A stretch of DNA of 64,000 nucleotides, from the NCBI GenBank assembly GCA_037127255.1, contig JBANSL010000009.1, positions 24,950,475-25,014,474 of the forward strand, given 5' to 3'. The notes beneath the pieces were generated by a model. That model was not told where the DNA came from. It saw only the letters and a program-made list of their open reading frames with translations, and made no database searches. This document shows, piece after piece, positions 1-10,777 of the stretch (positions within the stretch are counted from its first letter, which is position 1; the number at the start of each line of letters is the position of its first letter). The position numbers and the translations under genes were made by a program. The stretch comes from Persicaria tinctoria. Taxonomy: Eukaryota; Streptophyta; Magnoliopsida; Caryophyllales; Polygonaceae.

Positions 1-36
1 GTTGAGATTGAAAATCTAGGGTTTGATTTAAAGCGG

Positions 37-512
37 AATTTGGGGCTTTTTGCCAAAAGCCAAATTGATTGGAATTGATGATATGGTTGTGTTTTTGGGT
101 TGATTTCGAGCTAATTTCATGTTCATATCATTGTCAAATTGTTTATGGATCATGAGCTAATTGAATTTTAGAATTTTATATTGCGATATGTTTTAGAATT
201 TGGGGCTTTTTGCCAAAAGCAAAATTGACTGAAATTGATGATATGGTTGTGTTGTTGGGTTGATTTGGAGCTAATTTCATGTTCATAGCATTGTCAAATT
301 GTTTATGGATCATGATCTAATTGGATTTTAGAATTTTATTGCGATATATTTTAGAATTTGGGTTTTTTTTGCTAACATCCAAATTGATTGAAATTGATTA
401 TATGGTTGTGATGTTGGGTTGATTTGGAGCTAATTTCATGTTCATAGCGTTGTCAAATTGGTTGTGAATCATGAGTTAATTGGATTTTAGAATTTTGTTG
501 CGATATGCTTTA
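37..512. repeat. Three tandem copies of a ~159-bp repeat
   Basis: Copies begin at 37, 197 and 355, each with an AATTTGGGG-like start followed by a shared run (AAATTGATTG, GATATGGTTGTG, TTGGTTGATTT and CATGTTCATAGC-like segments) and ending near GCGATATGYTTTAG. Spacing is 160 and 158 bp. The bases before 37 and after 512 do not fit the unit, so this is a short array and not the edge of a long one. The monomer size is in the range of plant satellites, but three copies do not prove a satellite. Confidence 0.85.
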
Positions 513-555
513 GGTCGATTAGGTTATTCTATTTTAGCATGAAAATCATAATTTA

Positions 556-628
556 GCTTATTAGCTCAATTGGTAGAGCAATGTGCGTTTGCACAAAGAT
601 GTGAGTTCAAATCCCACATAGGTTGCAT
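556..628 (+). other. tRNA-like sequence with RNA polymerase III A and B boxes
   Basis: TAGCTCAATTGG (562-573) matches the A-box consensus and GTTCAAATCC (604-613) matches the B box. A D-arm-like TAGCTC/GAGC pairing, a TGTGC/GCACA hairpin and a T-arm GTGAG/CCCAC can be drawn. The 5' and 3' ends do not pair as an acceptor stem, so it is unlikely to be a functional tRNA. It looks like a tRNA-derived SINE-type head. Confidence 0.6.
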
Positions 629-740
629 AATAGACAAGAGCGCAACAATCGCAAATTGTTAATCATGCACATTATAATCTTAGTTATGCACAATTGTATA
701 CTACTTTTGCACAATCCTATCTTACTTTTGCACAATTGTA

Positions 741-1110
741 TTATTAGATATGCACAACATAATGTTACATTTGCAAAACATAGTGTTATATTTGCACAAC
801 TTCAAGTTATATTTTGCACAATATAATGTTATATTCGCACAACATAATTTTATATGTGCACAACGTAACATTATATTATTAGATATGCACAACATAATGT
901 TACATTTGCAAAACATAGTGTTATATTTGCACACCTTAAAGTTATATTTGCACAATATAATGTTATATCCGCACAACATAATATTATATGTGCACAACGT
1001 AACATTATATTATTAGATATGTACAATATAATGTTACATTTGCAAAACATAGTGTTATATTTGCACAACTTAAAGTTCTATTTGCACAATATAATGTTAT
1101 ATATGCATTA
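741..1110. repeat. Higher-order tandem repeat: ~135-bp units made of ~21-bp subunits
   Basis: TTATTAGATAT marks the unit starts at 741, 876 and 1010. Each unit holds about six ~21-bp subunits of the form TGCACAACATAATGTTATAT, with variants in fixed order, so the 135-bp unit was duplicated after the subunits had diverged. Each subunit carries a small palindrome (ATAATGTTAT-like). Looser 21-27-bp relatives occupy 660-740 and 1110-1165. Confidence 0.85.
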
Positions 1111-1198
1111 TATCATCTTATTTGTGCACATTATCATTTTATTATTGCACTTTATAATCTTATTCATGAACGGGAACACAAAAAAAAGCAACCATAAA

Positions 1199-1278
1199 TA
1201 GCTTATGCGGGATTTTGAACTCGAACCTTTGTGCATGGGCACAACACTATACCATTTTTTGAGCTAATAGGCTTTTAA
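1199..1278 (-). other. Second, diverged tRNA-like head (inverted)
   Basis: Read on the minus strand it gives TATTAGCTC, a lengthened A-box region, TGCACAAAG and GAGTTCAAAATCCC. It aligns with the plus-strand head at 556-628 with small insertions and roughly two-thirds identity by eye. The B-box core has one extra A. It is the mirror partner that closes the 552-1278 unit. Confidence 0.55.
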
Positions 1279-1833
1279 TGGCACATGTTGCATTAAAGTA
1301 CAAAACTGTCATAAAATAGCGGTCCATAAAGAAAATTTTTGGTATGACACATTATGAAAATGCACATTTATTAATAATAACATTTATTGTATTATTTGTT
1401 CACTTTATATTTTGTAATCTCATCTTTTTCCCTTTTTAAAATAAAGACAAAAACTGTGATGTAACATTATTGTTGTATTTTTTTAATATTATAGTTGCAC
1501 CTAACAATATTATTTCAAATAAAAATTATGGGCTAAAATATGTAATTTTCATAATTGAAATAAGGGCAATATTCGTATCAATGGAAAGTTTGGGGAAGGC
1601 GTGTGAAATTTACCCCATAATTAGGGTCATTTAACCATTTTCTCATTTACTCATAAAATTAGGCTCATTTACACCAAAATTAGGCTAATTTATTCATTAC
1701 TCATTTAATTAGGCCCCTTTACCTTTAAATTAGGTCCATTTACATCCAAATTAGACTATTTTTTCACTTTAAAGAGATTTTTATCTTAAGCCCCATTTTC
1801 ATTTGAACCTTTACATATATATATATATATCAT
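1279..1833. other. AT-rich stretch without a gene; degenerate minisatellite at 1616-1757
   Basis: No coding signal is visible. At 1616-1757 about six 22-30-bp units of the form AAATTAGGCTCATTTAC repeat imperfectly. A (TA)7 run lies at 1817-1830. Nothing else can be supported. Confidence 0.6.
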
Positions 1834-4642
1834 TATTGCTCCACATATGCCTTATATTGCCCATTTTTACCTTAGACCATATCCGGGGATTATGTTGAAA
1901 ATGGAAATCATTTTATGGAGACATTATATGGTTTGTTGTGTTGTTATGTCATTATTGGAGTTTGGCAAGAAAAATTCAAGTTTTATAGAAAATTTAATGA
2001 GTGAGAAAAAATCTGATCACCTCAGGAGATAAAGGTAGATCGACCCTGCTTGCTGAGATAATAGTTCAGTGAGATGGGACACACAGGTGAGGAGTCCAAA
2101 TGACTAAGTATCCGGGGCCATTCATGACACCCATGTTTGCGACTCGCGAGAAAGCAGTGTTGAGGTTAAAGAGGTAAAAGCATTATTATTGAAAAAAAAC
2201 ATTATGAAAGGTGATGAATCTTATGAAGAAGGAATGTGTAACGGCCCGGAATTATAATTTCCGGGTTACGTTTCAAGGGATGAAAACCCTTGTTCGGATC
2301 TTGCAATCCAGGTACGGGTCGAGGTTTCAAACTCATTTCAAAGGTCAGTAGGAAGAGGGATTTCAAACCCTAAAGAATCGTAGGGCCGTTGGGTACCCTT
2401 AACACGTCCTAAGACTATGTCGTGAAATCCACTTCAAATGAAATAAAGCGGAAGCAAGGTTAAGATACAATGACACAACAGAATCGGGTCAAACCAAATC
2501 ATGAACAAGTGATTACCATTTGCCAAGTTAGAATATTAGTCAGGTTCTTTGATTCGCCCAAGGGTCTCCCGTCACACAAGCATGGAGCAACAAGATCTGC
2601 AGAAATACCTTTAAAAGAAGAACGGGGAAATGAGTCAGATCGAGCCACTCATGCGGGACCGGCGGTCCTCGCTGAGGCCACATAGTATGTGCTATACCTA
2701 ATAAAGATGCTCTAATGCAATACGAAAGTCAAACACACTAGAATGCTCCTAATTCATAATAATGTGCAGAAATACTGTAAAGGGCCCAAGACAATGCCAA
2801 CGGCATATCCCTCCCCTACCTCCACCCCTTCCAATAGGTGGAGACTGGCCAGCTCGTGAATGCATTCATTCATAATAGGGCGGCACGCATGCCTAACCCG
2901 CTCCACAATAAAGCCCGCAGGCATCTCATAATACAAGGAAGTTCATGACTCGATTGACTCAGGGTACCCGATGAGGCTGGGCTACCCTATGACCCTAGCA
3001 AAGACTCTAGGACTATCACAGATAACGACCGTTCTGTTTCAAACGCATAAAGTAAACAGATGCTCAATCAATTAGTGCAACCTAAACATGATACTACATG
3101 TCATGCTTTTATGCATATGCAACACCTAACATAAAATGCAACAACAGGCATGAATGTCCAATCTGAGTAAGCCCCTAGGGAACTTACCTGAAGTCTTCAC
3201 ATCCAATTAACCAGCAACAAGTCACTAGATACTCGTCCATCGACCAACAAGCCACTCAGATAATCATCCAATCACACTAGCAAGTAATAAGCAAAGAACA
3301 ACTCATCAACACACATTTGCTCAACACACAAGCATGCTTTCAGGTCAACACTAGACCAAACAATATTTAACAAGGTTAACCATAACTAGGCGTAATCTAT
3401 AAACTCGGTTGGAGCAAGGTAAAGTATTGAATCTAGGAGTGGCCCTTTAATTACTCAGTCTAGGTAGTCCATTTATGCACCAATGAATGAAAAACATGAT
3501 ATAATGATGCACTTTCTAACTCCGTTTCTACGACGAGTCCTCTCATGCTCTTATTGGAAATGATTAATCTTTAAACTCAAAACTTAACGAACTCGCCTTT
3601 AAATCATTTATAAAAGTGGTAAGCCATTAAGTTCGTTTGCTTAGACCATAACCAATTTGGAAGTCATTTCTTGATTTATCAAAACTAAGTTGAGTTTATA
3701 CGGGAGAGCTTTTAAATGTTGTACACTACATTACCATTTAGTTTACTAAAATATATACAAGCAACAAAATAGAACAAGGCCATTAATCCATCTTATTAGT
3801 TGTCATTTAAAGGGAGTCAAAGACATTCCGTAAATGAGTAGACCGAGACCACCACAACAGTAACAAGCAAGCAAAAGAAACATTCAATTAATCCCTCCAA
3901 GACCAGTTTAATCAAACCCATTCGACCAAAATCAAGCAAAAGATTCCCAAGAATTATACCCAGATATCGCCGAGGTCGATCGGAATGGAATTGTAAGGCA
4001 AGCAGCTCGCAGCTTCGGTTTCGGGAATGCACTTGGCATCGGCAAGTCGGAACGTGGCACAGCTCAGCCGAGAGAGGGGAAGGGAGAGATTGGAAGGGCG
4101 GCAGGAGCTCCGAGGTCGGCGTATTCGCCGGATCCGAAGAGGGTGAGGCGAAGCGAACCAGCATCGATGGCGGGAGGAGAGAGTATGAGAGAGATTTGGA
4201 GCGGTCTCGAGGTGCCCAGATCTGAAAGGTAGGGCTCCGACGTTGGCGCTTGGTGGCCATCGTGGGCGTAGCAGCTCCGACGAGCTCTGGCTTGCAGCAA
4301 GGCTCACAGCGTCGTCCCGGAGAGAGAAGGCGGAAGCGAGAGAGAGAGAGGGGCGAGTTCGTCGGTGCTCCGATGTTTGAGGTCGTTTTCCCTACGGGAG
4401 ATCCCAGGAAGAGAGGTTGAGGAAACGGGAAAGCGGACTGAGGCTTGGAGGGGGATAGTGAGGTCGGAGGAGAAAGGGATACGAGCAAGGGAGTGGGCAG
4501 CCATGGGAGCTCGATCCTTCAATGGGTGGGAACAAAGAAAACAAGAGGGGTAAGATCTGTGTGTAAAGGGTGAAGCAAGAGGGAGCTCGGGGTTAGAGAA
4601 GCAGAGGAGAGGCGGCTATGCTCTCAAAGGAATGAAAGATAG

Positions 4643-4651
4643 CTTTATATA
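4643..4651 (-). promoter_or_regulatory. Probable TATA box of the solo LTR
   Basis: TATATAAAG on the minus strand lies between an AT-rich U3-like part (4700-4981) and a GC-rich, CT-rich leader-like part (below 4620), as expected for an LTR promoter reading leftward. Confidence 0.5.
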
Positions 4652-4841
4652 CCATCCATTAGGGTTATGTTAGGTCATGTGAAAATCACAAATTTATTCC
4701 GCTATTTCTAGGTTTTCATAAATATTACCACATTAAATTACAGAATTCGACCATTAAATTCTATTTACAATAAGAATGACATGAAAATTGTTGTACTCAC
4801 TATTCAAAATAAAAGATATTTCTTAATTCAAAGTCTAAGGT

Positions 4842-4853
<12 letters not shown>

Positions 4854-4913
<60 letters not shown>
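4854..4913. repeat. (TA)n microsatellite
   Basis: About 30 uninterrupted TA repeats inside the U3-like part of the solo LTR. Confidence 0.95.
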
Positions 4914-4916
<3 letters not shown>

Positions 4917-5482
4917 GAAATTTAATATCGAAATTAAATCATAATTCATAAAATAATATTTTAAAATTTTGGGTCTTTACAGAATGTGGTTGAGAAAGTT
5001 TGGAAATAATGCATTTCCCCGGATTTAACACCACAAAGCCAAAAATTGCCCACCTTTAGCCTTTTACATGTCTACTCCTTTTTGAGCTTATATAAAATCC
5101 TCTTGATTATTTTTGCTTTGTCACATAATTTTTTTTTAGTATAAACCTCCTTTTGTGTGCAGAAATTGCTTTTCATTCACAGGCACAAATTTGTAGGCAC
5201 CAAGTACCTTTTCAAAGATGGTAATCGAGTGTTGGGTAATATTACAATAAATCCATTATGTTGAGAGTCTTTGCAGATTTTCCCCTGAATGACCATCCAA
5301 GTTATTGCTTGGGGACAAGCAAGCTTAAGTATGGGGTTATTTGATGTCCACTAAAATAGCCATGTTTTTATGCACATTTTAGCTCCTTATTCTATATACT
5401 TTGCATATTTCGGGCTGGGAATATGTTGAATTTATGTAATATATGCTTATTTGCAAGAAATAGAGGTCTACATAAGTTTTGG

Positions 5483-6568
5483 TGATGCAGGACCATCCAA
5501 GACACCTTCGGACACATCTATACTTGGGGATGGACCTATGATTCGAGCTCGTGAGAATGAAGTCATCCTCAAGAGGAAGAAGAAGGATCCACCATGGGAG
5601 AAGGTCCAAAGGTGGAAGCTTGACGTTTAGCTCGTTCATAGTCATTTGACAGCTTTTCGACGTCTCTGTAAAATGGGTCGTACGGATTCAATATTTATCG
5701 GATTGAGGCGTGACATATCTTGTTGGAACGAGGACAAAGAGATCTACAACTTTTCTGTTGAAGGTTTTTCCAGATTCAACCTCGAAATTGGCCGAAAATG
5801 CACATCTTTGCAAGCTGTCACTGTTTTGACGGGATTTTACTAAGTGTTGGAACCCCATTTCGCCTAGTGTTCCTATTGGGCCGAAATTGGGCTATTTTAA
5901 GTGTTATTTCTAGAGATCTTATTTACTTATGATTTTAGGTGTTGTAATTAGATGTTAGATATTATCTTTCTATCATTAAACTCGGCCCATCAGGCCTTAG
6001 CATAGCTTATATATTTCGATTTCATACATTGTAAACATTCAGCTTTCAATGAATAGAATTAGTTCTCTCAAACTTGTGTGAAACACATTGAGTGATGTTG
6101 ATCCAACTAGAGATGTGCTCGTTGATCACGAATTGGTATCTATCTCAGCTTGGTTTGCTTTGTGTTCATCAACTTCGCAAGACTTGGTGATCCTAGTATC
6201 CACGAGCCCCCTCCTTGTGCTTCAAGTTGTCCGCTTGATTGTGTAGGGTTGTAGAGGCGGGTTGTGTAGTCATTGGTATTGGTTCCTACCCTCTGAGGAG
6301 GCCTGGGGTCTTTTATCTTGTTCTGCATACATCGTTTCAGTCCTTATCGGTCGTGTCTTTATCGTTTCTTGAATTCTTTATCGAGTCTTGCATAGTCTTG
6401 TCGAGTCTTTGTTCTTTCTTGATCGATCTTGAACTGATCTTGGTCGAATCTTGGAAATCTTGCATTGTTCTTGCTGCGTTCTTTGAGTCTTTATTCATTC
6501 TTGCTTCCGTTCTTGAGTTTCTTGCTTGTTGTCGAAGATCGGACCATCTCACGGCTAACCCCGTATCA
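5483..6568 (+). mobile_element. CRM-type solo LTR (family alpha), TSD TTTGG
   Basis: Starts TGATGCAGGACC and ends CCCCGTATCA, flanked by TTTGG at 5478-5482 and 6569-6573. The first ~150 bp translate as a polyprotein tail: GPMIRARENEVILKRKKK, PPWEKVQRWKLDV, then a stop at 5628-5630. This is the PMTRARAKK-like end seen in other CRM elements, so the LTR overlaps the coding region. The U5 half is closely similar to the beta LTR (23.2-23.8 kb). It is a solo LTR inserted 141 bp into the A1 LTR, in the same orientation. Confidence 0.9.
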
Positions 6569-6639
6569 TTTGGTTTAATATTGCAGGATTTAGAGCCATT
6601 CCGGGACAAAACCAAGAAGAAAAGAAGGAAGCAAAGTTT

Positions 6640-7985
6640 TACTCGATTTCGAGGAGCATTCCTCGACATCGACAAAAATGGTGAAGCATAGCCGGATCGA
6701 GCAACACCTGATCGAGGAAAGCGGGAGAAGAAGGCAACTCGAGTAACCTTTTCCTCGATGTCGACATAATTGCTCGATATCGCATAAACCCAGCAGCTAC
6801 CCGAGTTCGAGGATCCGAGGAGAAGCTACTCGAGAAAGACAAGCAAGCCGAGATCGAAAAAACTCCTCGAGATCGACCAATTTGGTCGATGTCGAAAAAA
6901 AATGATCTCTGGGCCGCGACGCTGTTGGGCATTTCCGAAGTCGAGTTGGCTTGCTTGGGCTCAAAGAAAGTCCGAATCTATCAAGTCTATCAAGGTTTAT
7001 CCAAGGAGAGAAGATTATTCATTAATTTAGATATTTAGATATTTCCCTTTAGATTTAATGTTTTATCTTTATTTAATTTTATCTTTAGAAAGTAGATATA
7101 GATTGATTTCCTTGATTACCAAGGATTAAGCCTTATAAATAAAGCCCTTGGGGCTGATTTTCTAGTCATTCAATTTTAGAGAAGTAGTTCCACATAGAGT
7201 TTAGGAGTTCAAATGTTTTAGGGTTTTGGCATTCTATGAAAGTTTCAGTGCCGGGATTGTAAAGACTTTGAATATAGTTATGCAAGTTATTTCTTTTCAA
7301 TCAATGTCTGCGATTGCGATGAGGCGCGAGTAGTCCACCTATTTCTAGGGTTGAGGTGAGCCCAACTAGAGCCATGTTGGTGGATTAGCGATTGCAAAAG
7401 GAGGTATTTTATCGTTATCATATTATGTTCCATGTTCTTCATCTTTGATTGATAAATTGAAGAACTCATGTTGTGAAACTTGGGGAGTAATTAGGATTTC
7501 TATTCGGAAGTTTATAAATTCTAATTATGAAAAGGAATAGGTGCAATTAGGGTTATTTATCGCAAGATTTATATTCCTACTTGTCAGATTGGGTGAAAGC
7601 CTTCTCCTTTATCGATAAAGTCACCGCCTTTTATGATTTATATTCCGCTTTCATGGTAATCGTTGTTGCAAACCCTTATCTTGGAAGTTCTCTTTCATCC
7701 ATCAGTTTAGATTCGGAATTTGCATTTATTTTACTTTCTGTTCTCCTCGATTTCGACCAAACTGGTCGACGTCGACTTCTCATATTCAATCCACAAGATC
7801 GTCGTAGCTTTTGTTTCTGCAGTTCCTCGATCTCGAACAGATTTCCTCGACGTCGACAAACTTACTCGATATCAAGTAAACTTCTCGATATCGCCCAAAC
7901 ACAGAGACTGTCGCTTGCTCAGTTCGACTTGTCTGACCTTTTGTCGACTAACCTTAGTCGAGGTCGAGCACCCTGAAGTCGACTT
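6640..7985. repeat. Cluster of TCGA-N2-TCGA words in the A1 LTR
   Basis: Forms include TCGATTTCGA, TCGACATCGA, TCGATGTCGA, TCGAGATCGA and TCGACGTCGA, concentrated at 6640-6900 and 7745-7985. The spacing is irregular, so this is not a simple tandem repeat. The same word recurs in the related element at 34.9-39.7 kb, in both its LTR and its gag region. Confidence 0.8.
7134..7141 (+). promoter_or_regulatory. TATA box of the A1 LTR
   Basis: TATAAATA within CCTTATAAATAAAGCCC. The same box and context occur at 36353-36360 in the related LTR, so it is a conserved LTR promoter element. Confidence 0.7.
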
Positions 7986-8159
7986 CTGCCCGTGAGGTTC
8001 CTCCGCTGCCTAGGATCCGCTGACCAGTTTCCTCGAGGATCGAACCTGACTTCCTTTTGCTGCATCGGGAGGGAGTCTTGAACATTATTTGCTGGGATCC
8101 AATCGGTTTGCTTTACACTATTCGTATTTTAATTGCACTCTCGATTTCCTCCTACAACA

Positions 8160-8900
8160 AGCACAAGGCCACCGAAATTGATTGGACGACCCTAGCTTAA
8201 CTGAGTAGAACAAATACATAATATGTGGAGTTCAAGTTGGGAGAGGAGTGGGATGTGGAACAAGACATGATGCTTGGTGGTGAGGATGTTGAATTAATAA
8301 AAGACAGTTTTAAATATTTAGGGTTGGTAATGCAAAGTGATATAAGTGTAGATAAGGATATCAAACATCGGATTCAAATGAGATGGCATAAGTAGAGGGC
8401 CACATCAGGGGACTTGTATGATAGGAAAGTGCCTCAAAAACTCAAGGAATTTTTTTTACAGATTGATAGTTATGCCTGCAATGCTAGCTATATGGGTCTA
8501 AGTATTGGGCAACCACAAGCGCACAAGAGCAAGGGCTCATGGTTGCAGAGATGAGGACGATCAGATGGATGAGTGAGTTTATTAGACTCGAAATGATAAA
8601 AAAACGAGGTTATCTACGGTAAGTTAGGGGTACCAGTATCCAACATAAGCTGAGTGAGTCAAGACTTTGTTGGTTTGGTCATGTGCAGAGGAGAGATCCA
8701 AGTGCACCAATGCTTAGATGCTACAATTTGGAGATTGAAAGAGTTCGAGGTGACAGAGTGAGGGAGACCAAAGAAGAGTTGGAGGGAGGTGATTAGCCAG
8801 GATTTTACCCTTTTGAACCTTGGTGGGAACCTAGTTAGGGACATAATGCAGTGGAGTAGCATCGTTCATGTCAGAGAGGGTAATATTGGTCACAAGTGGC
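8160..8900 (+). pseudogene. RTE-clade LINE reverse transcriptase, C-terminal fragment
   Basis: In shifting frames the DNA reads YVEFKLGEEWDVEQD, FKYLGLVMQSDISVDKDI, HRIQMRWHK, LYDRKVPQKLKE and GRPKKSWREVISQDFT. These match the order seen in plant RTE elements (YLGS, DI..RI..GW.KWR, CDR..P..LK, GRP.K.W.EVI) at the end of the reverse transcriptase ORF. Several stops and frameshifts make it non-functional. Endonuclease and catalytic RT motifs are absent, as in a 5'-truncated copy. It abuts the A1 LTR end at 8156. Confidence 0.75.
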
Positions 8901-9342
8901 AGAGAGTGTATCATTTCTCCATTCCCGTTATCACGTACACTATTTGTCTTTTACCCAATTCCTTTGTTTTGTTGTTTGTCAAACTTGTTTGTGTGTTGTG
9001 TGTTTATGTTTGTAATTGTGCCACTCAGAAACATGCTCTCGACGTAATCAAGGAAAGAGTGTGTACAACTTGGCCCCTTAGATCTTGCTTATATGAGATA
9101 TATTTGAATGTTTTCGTTGTTGTTGTATTCAATGTTTGCCTTTTTAAACTTCTTGCACGCACATGTGTCGAAGTGAATCAAGTTGTTGAAAAAGTAATAC
9201 AAATTCTTCATATTTTGGATCAAAGTTCTTCTATTTCTCACCCAAAGCAGCAGTGCTCTTACTTCTCATTCGCAAGGACGTCATTGGGTGATGAGTTCTA
9301 CAAGGTCTAACATCGCCCAAATTATTACATTGTAAAAAAAAA
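8901..9342. other. No recognisable gene
   Basis: A 173-codon open frame crosses 8789-9310, but its first third is antisense to or out of frame with the RTE fragment, and the rest is hydrophobic low-complexity sequence without a family signature. I do not call it a gene. Confidence 0.5.
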
Positions 9343-10022
9343 GGAAAAATGACTGAAAATAATGCCATCTATCTAGTTTGAACCAAAAATAATACGAACA
9401 AAAAAAGTCTTGAAATAATACAAACTATCAGCCTATAAATAAAAAATAATATGAACTTTGCAAAAAAAATTATTTATCAAAATTATAAAAAATCTATAAC
9501 TATTCATACTTTGCAAAAATCCACCTTTTATATTTTAAATATATCAAATCCACTATTTGGTTGTTCAACTTTGTGTAATACAATCCAAATTTTTAAAAAT
9601 TACACAAAATTATCTGAATTCTAGGCTATGATTATATTATATTATATTATATATAGAATAATTATGGATAAAGTGGATGTGATTTTATTTAATTTCCAAA
9701 TAAATAGTGGTTTAATTTTGGTATATTTAAAAATAAAGGGGATGGATTTATGCAAAGTGTGACTATATACACACGTTTTTGTAATTTTGGTATAAATAAT
9801 GTTTTGTTTTTATTCTTCTCCTTGTCCAAGTTCAAAAGTTTGTATTATTTCAAGTCAAAAAGTTCATACTTCGTAGTTTGTATTATTTTTAGTTGATTTT
9901 AAAGTTCATATTATTTTTGGCTTGTAGGTGGATAATTTGTACATATTATTTTGAGACTTTTTTTGTTCCTATTATTTTTTGTTCAAATTTAATAAGTTAG
10001 TATTATTTTGAGTCATTTTTCC
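9343..10022. mobile_element. MITE-like element with long inverted ends
   Basis: Starts GGAAAAATGACTGAAAATAAT and ends with its complement, AGTCATTTTTCC. About 115 bp at each end pair as imperfect inverted repeats (9343-9460 with 9905-10022), including repeated AATAATACGAAC and AAAAAAGTCT words. TAAAAAA flanks both ends (9333-9339 and 10023-10029), a probable but low-complexity TSD. There is no ORF. The superfamily is uncertain. A further start-like copy (GGAAAAATAACTCAACATAA) lies just right at 10032. Confidence 0.7.
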
Positions 10023-10029
10023 TAAAAAA

Positions 10030-10547
10030 GAGGAAAAATAACTCAACATAATACAAACTATCAACAATGAAGCCCAACATACAATATGAATTTTAAAATT
10101 TATATACAAACTATACCGGATTTAGACAATATTAATATAATGATTAGAATTGGCAAAAGAAAAAAAATAATTTAGATTAAAAATATAATTAAGAAGATAA
10201 AAAAAAAGTAAAATTAAAGGTACGAATAATCATCTTCCCCACCTCTCCCTCACTTTCCATTCATATTCTTCAAGATCTAGGTCATTGTTGCCTTCTTCTA
10301 TCGATCGTCTTTGCCAGCCTGCACTAGTAAGTAATAACTAGAATTTCCCTTAGCTTCCATAATGGCCGAAAAGACGAATTGGTATATTAAAATACCTCCT
10401 ATGAACAAATTGGTATATTTAAAATCGTTAGGGACAAATTGGTATATTTAAAAGGTTCAATGGGACAAATAGCCCAATTTCTCTAATTAAAGCTTGGTTC
10501 AACCAAACCGGTTTTATTAAAAAAAACACTAAATGAACCAAACTCAT
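10030..10547. other. Non-coding; degenerate MITE end and 3-copy minisatellite
   Basis: A diverged MITE terminus is at 10032-10070. At 10376-10465 three units of about 36 bp share ACAAATTGGTATATTTAAAA. No coding signal. Confidence 0.5.
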
Positions 10548-10777
10548 TGATAATGCATATCTTAAATAGGCATTTTTAGGCTAGTTAGGTTGCATTTAGT
10601 ACATGATTTGGAGTTAAATTGCATTTTATGATTATTTTAGAAGAGTTCGAATTCTGCACAAATTTGAGGTTATTTTGCAGAGTTGGATTCGAACACCGTT
10701 GAGGGATGCAATAATCTTGGAACTGAGAACAAGAAGCAAAGTGGAAGAAGCATAAGGGAGCTGAGCATATGCGACAA
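10548..10777 (+). mobile_element. Truncated Athila/Tat LTR start, fused to the beta LTR
   Basis: Starts TGATAATGCATATC at a true LTR terminus and aligns with 62458-62684 (the same order of TTAGGCTAGTTAGGTTGCAT, GATTTGGAGTTAAATTGCAT and GAACAAGAAGCAAAGTGG). The similarity stops at GAGCATATGCG. From 10778 the sequence is instead the beta CRM LTR. It is a 230-bp LTR piece joined within a few bases to another family. Confidence 0.8.

Larger units (their letters stand above)
552..1278. mobile_element. Unit bounded by inverted tRNA-like heads around a tandem-repeat core
   Basis: A tRNA-like sequence at about 556-628 on the plus strand is matched by a diverged copy at about 1199-1278 on the minus strand. 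Both share TATTAGCTCAA, TGCACAAAG and GAGTTCAAA-ATCCC blocks. The DNA between them is AT-rich and built from 21-bp units containing TGCACAA. The arrangement resembles either two SINE-like insertions head to head or one foldback element whose terminal repeats are tRNA-derived. I see no clear TSD and no protein gene. The open frames through the core are by-products of the repeat. Confidence 0.55.
2237..4981 (-). mobile_element. 2.75-kb solo LTR (Tekay/Del-like), minus orientation, TSD GAATG
   Basis: It starts TGTAACGGCCCGG on the plus strand and ends GGGTCTTTACA, with inverted termini TGTAA/TTACA. The 5-bp sequence GAATG sits immediately on both sides (2232-2236 and 4982-4986), the signature of LTR-element integration. 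Read on the minus strand it begins TGTAAAGACCC and ends GGCCGTTACA, as Tekay/Del-type LTRs do, and a TATA box near 4643-4651 points the same way. No internal region remains, so it is a solo LTR from recombination between two LTRs. A 223-codon open frame within it (minus, 4488-3817) lies in the leader-like region and is probably not a gene. Confidence 0.85.
1834..8156 (+). mobile_element. Athila/Tat-like LTR retrotransposon, 3' end (internal tail plus 3' LTR), element A1
   Basis: The internal tail carries the motif CCGGGGCCATTCATGACAC (2112-2130) followed by ATGTTTGCGACTCGCG, seen again at about 55.3, 55.4 and 62.0 kb. A polypurine tract is preceded by TTGGGGACAAGCAAGCTTAA (5309-5328), and the LTR starts at 5342 with TGATGTCCACTA. 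The GGACAAGC...TAAGTRTGGGG context is typical of Athila/Tat elements. Two later insertions interrupt it: a 2.7-kb solo LTR (2237-4981) and a CRM solo LTR (5483-6568). The left limit at 1834 is a guess, and gag-pol is not present in the window. Confidence 0.6.
5342..8156 (+). mobile_element. 3' LTR of element A1 (Athila-like), split by a CRM solo LTR
   Basis: Starts TGATGTCCACTA directly after the polypurine region. The right limit TCCTCCTACA (8147-8156) is set by comparison with the LTR end just before the primer site at 37298. Removing the 5483-6568 insertion and one TSD copy leaves about 1.7 kb. It holds a TATA box (TATAAATA, 7134-7141) and many TCGA-N2-TCGA words (6640-6900 and 7745-7985). 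The U5 part (7300-8150) aligns with 36540-37290, including a GGTGAGCCC block. Confidence 0.65.

Noticed and set aside
556..628. A functional tRNA gene
   Set aside because: D and T arms and Pol III boxes are visible, but the acceptor ends do not pair and there is no terminator-like T run directly after it.
741..1110. Regularly spaced repeats resembling a CRISPR array
   Set aside because: No distinct spacers; the units are contiguous AT-rich minisatellite DNA in a plant repeat context.
623..1201. Overlapping 60-91-codon ORFs on both strands (MHNIMLHLQNIV-like)
   Set aside because: They are translations of the 21-bp/135-bp tandem repeat; both strands and several frames stay open because the repeat period is a multiple of three and contains few stops.
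3817..4488. 223-codon minus-strand ORF
   Set aside because: Ser/Pro/Leu-rich reading of the leader-like part of a solo LTR, overlapped by other open frames; no domain.
8789..9310. 173-codon plus-strand ORF
   Set aside because: Starts within the RTE remnant in a different frame and continues in sequence with no family signature.
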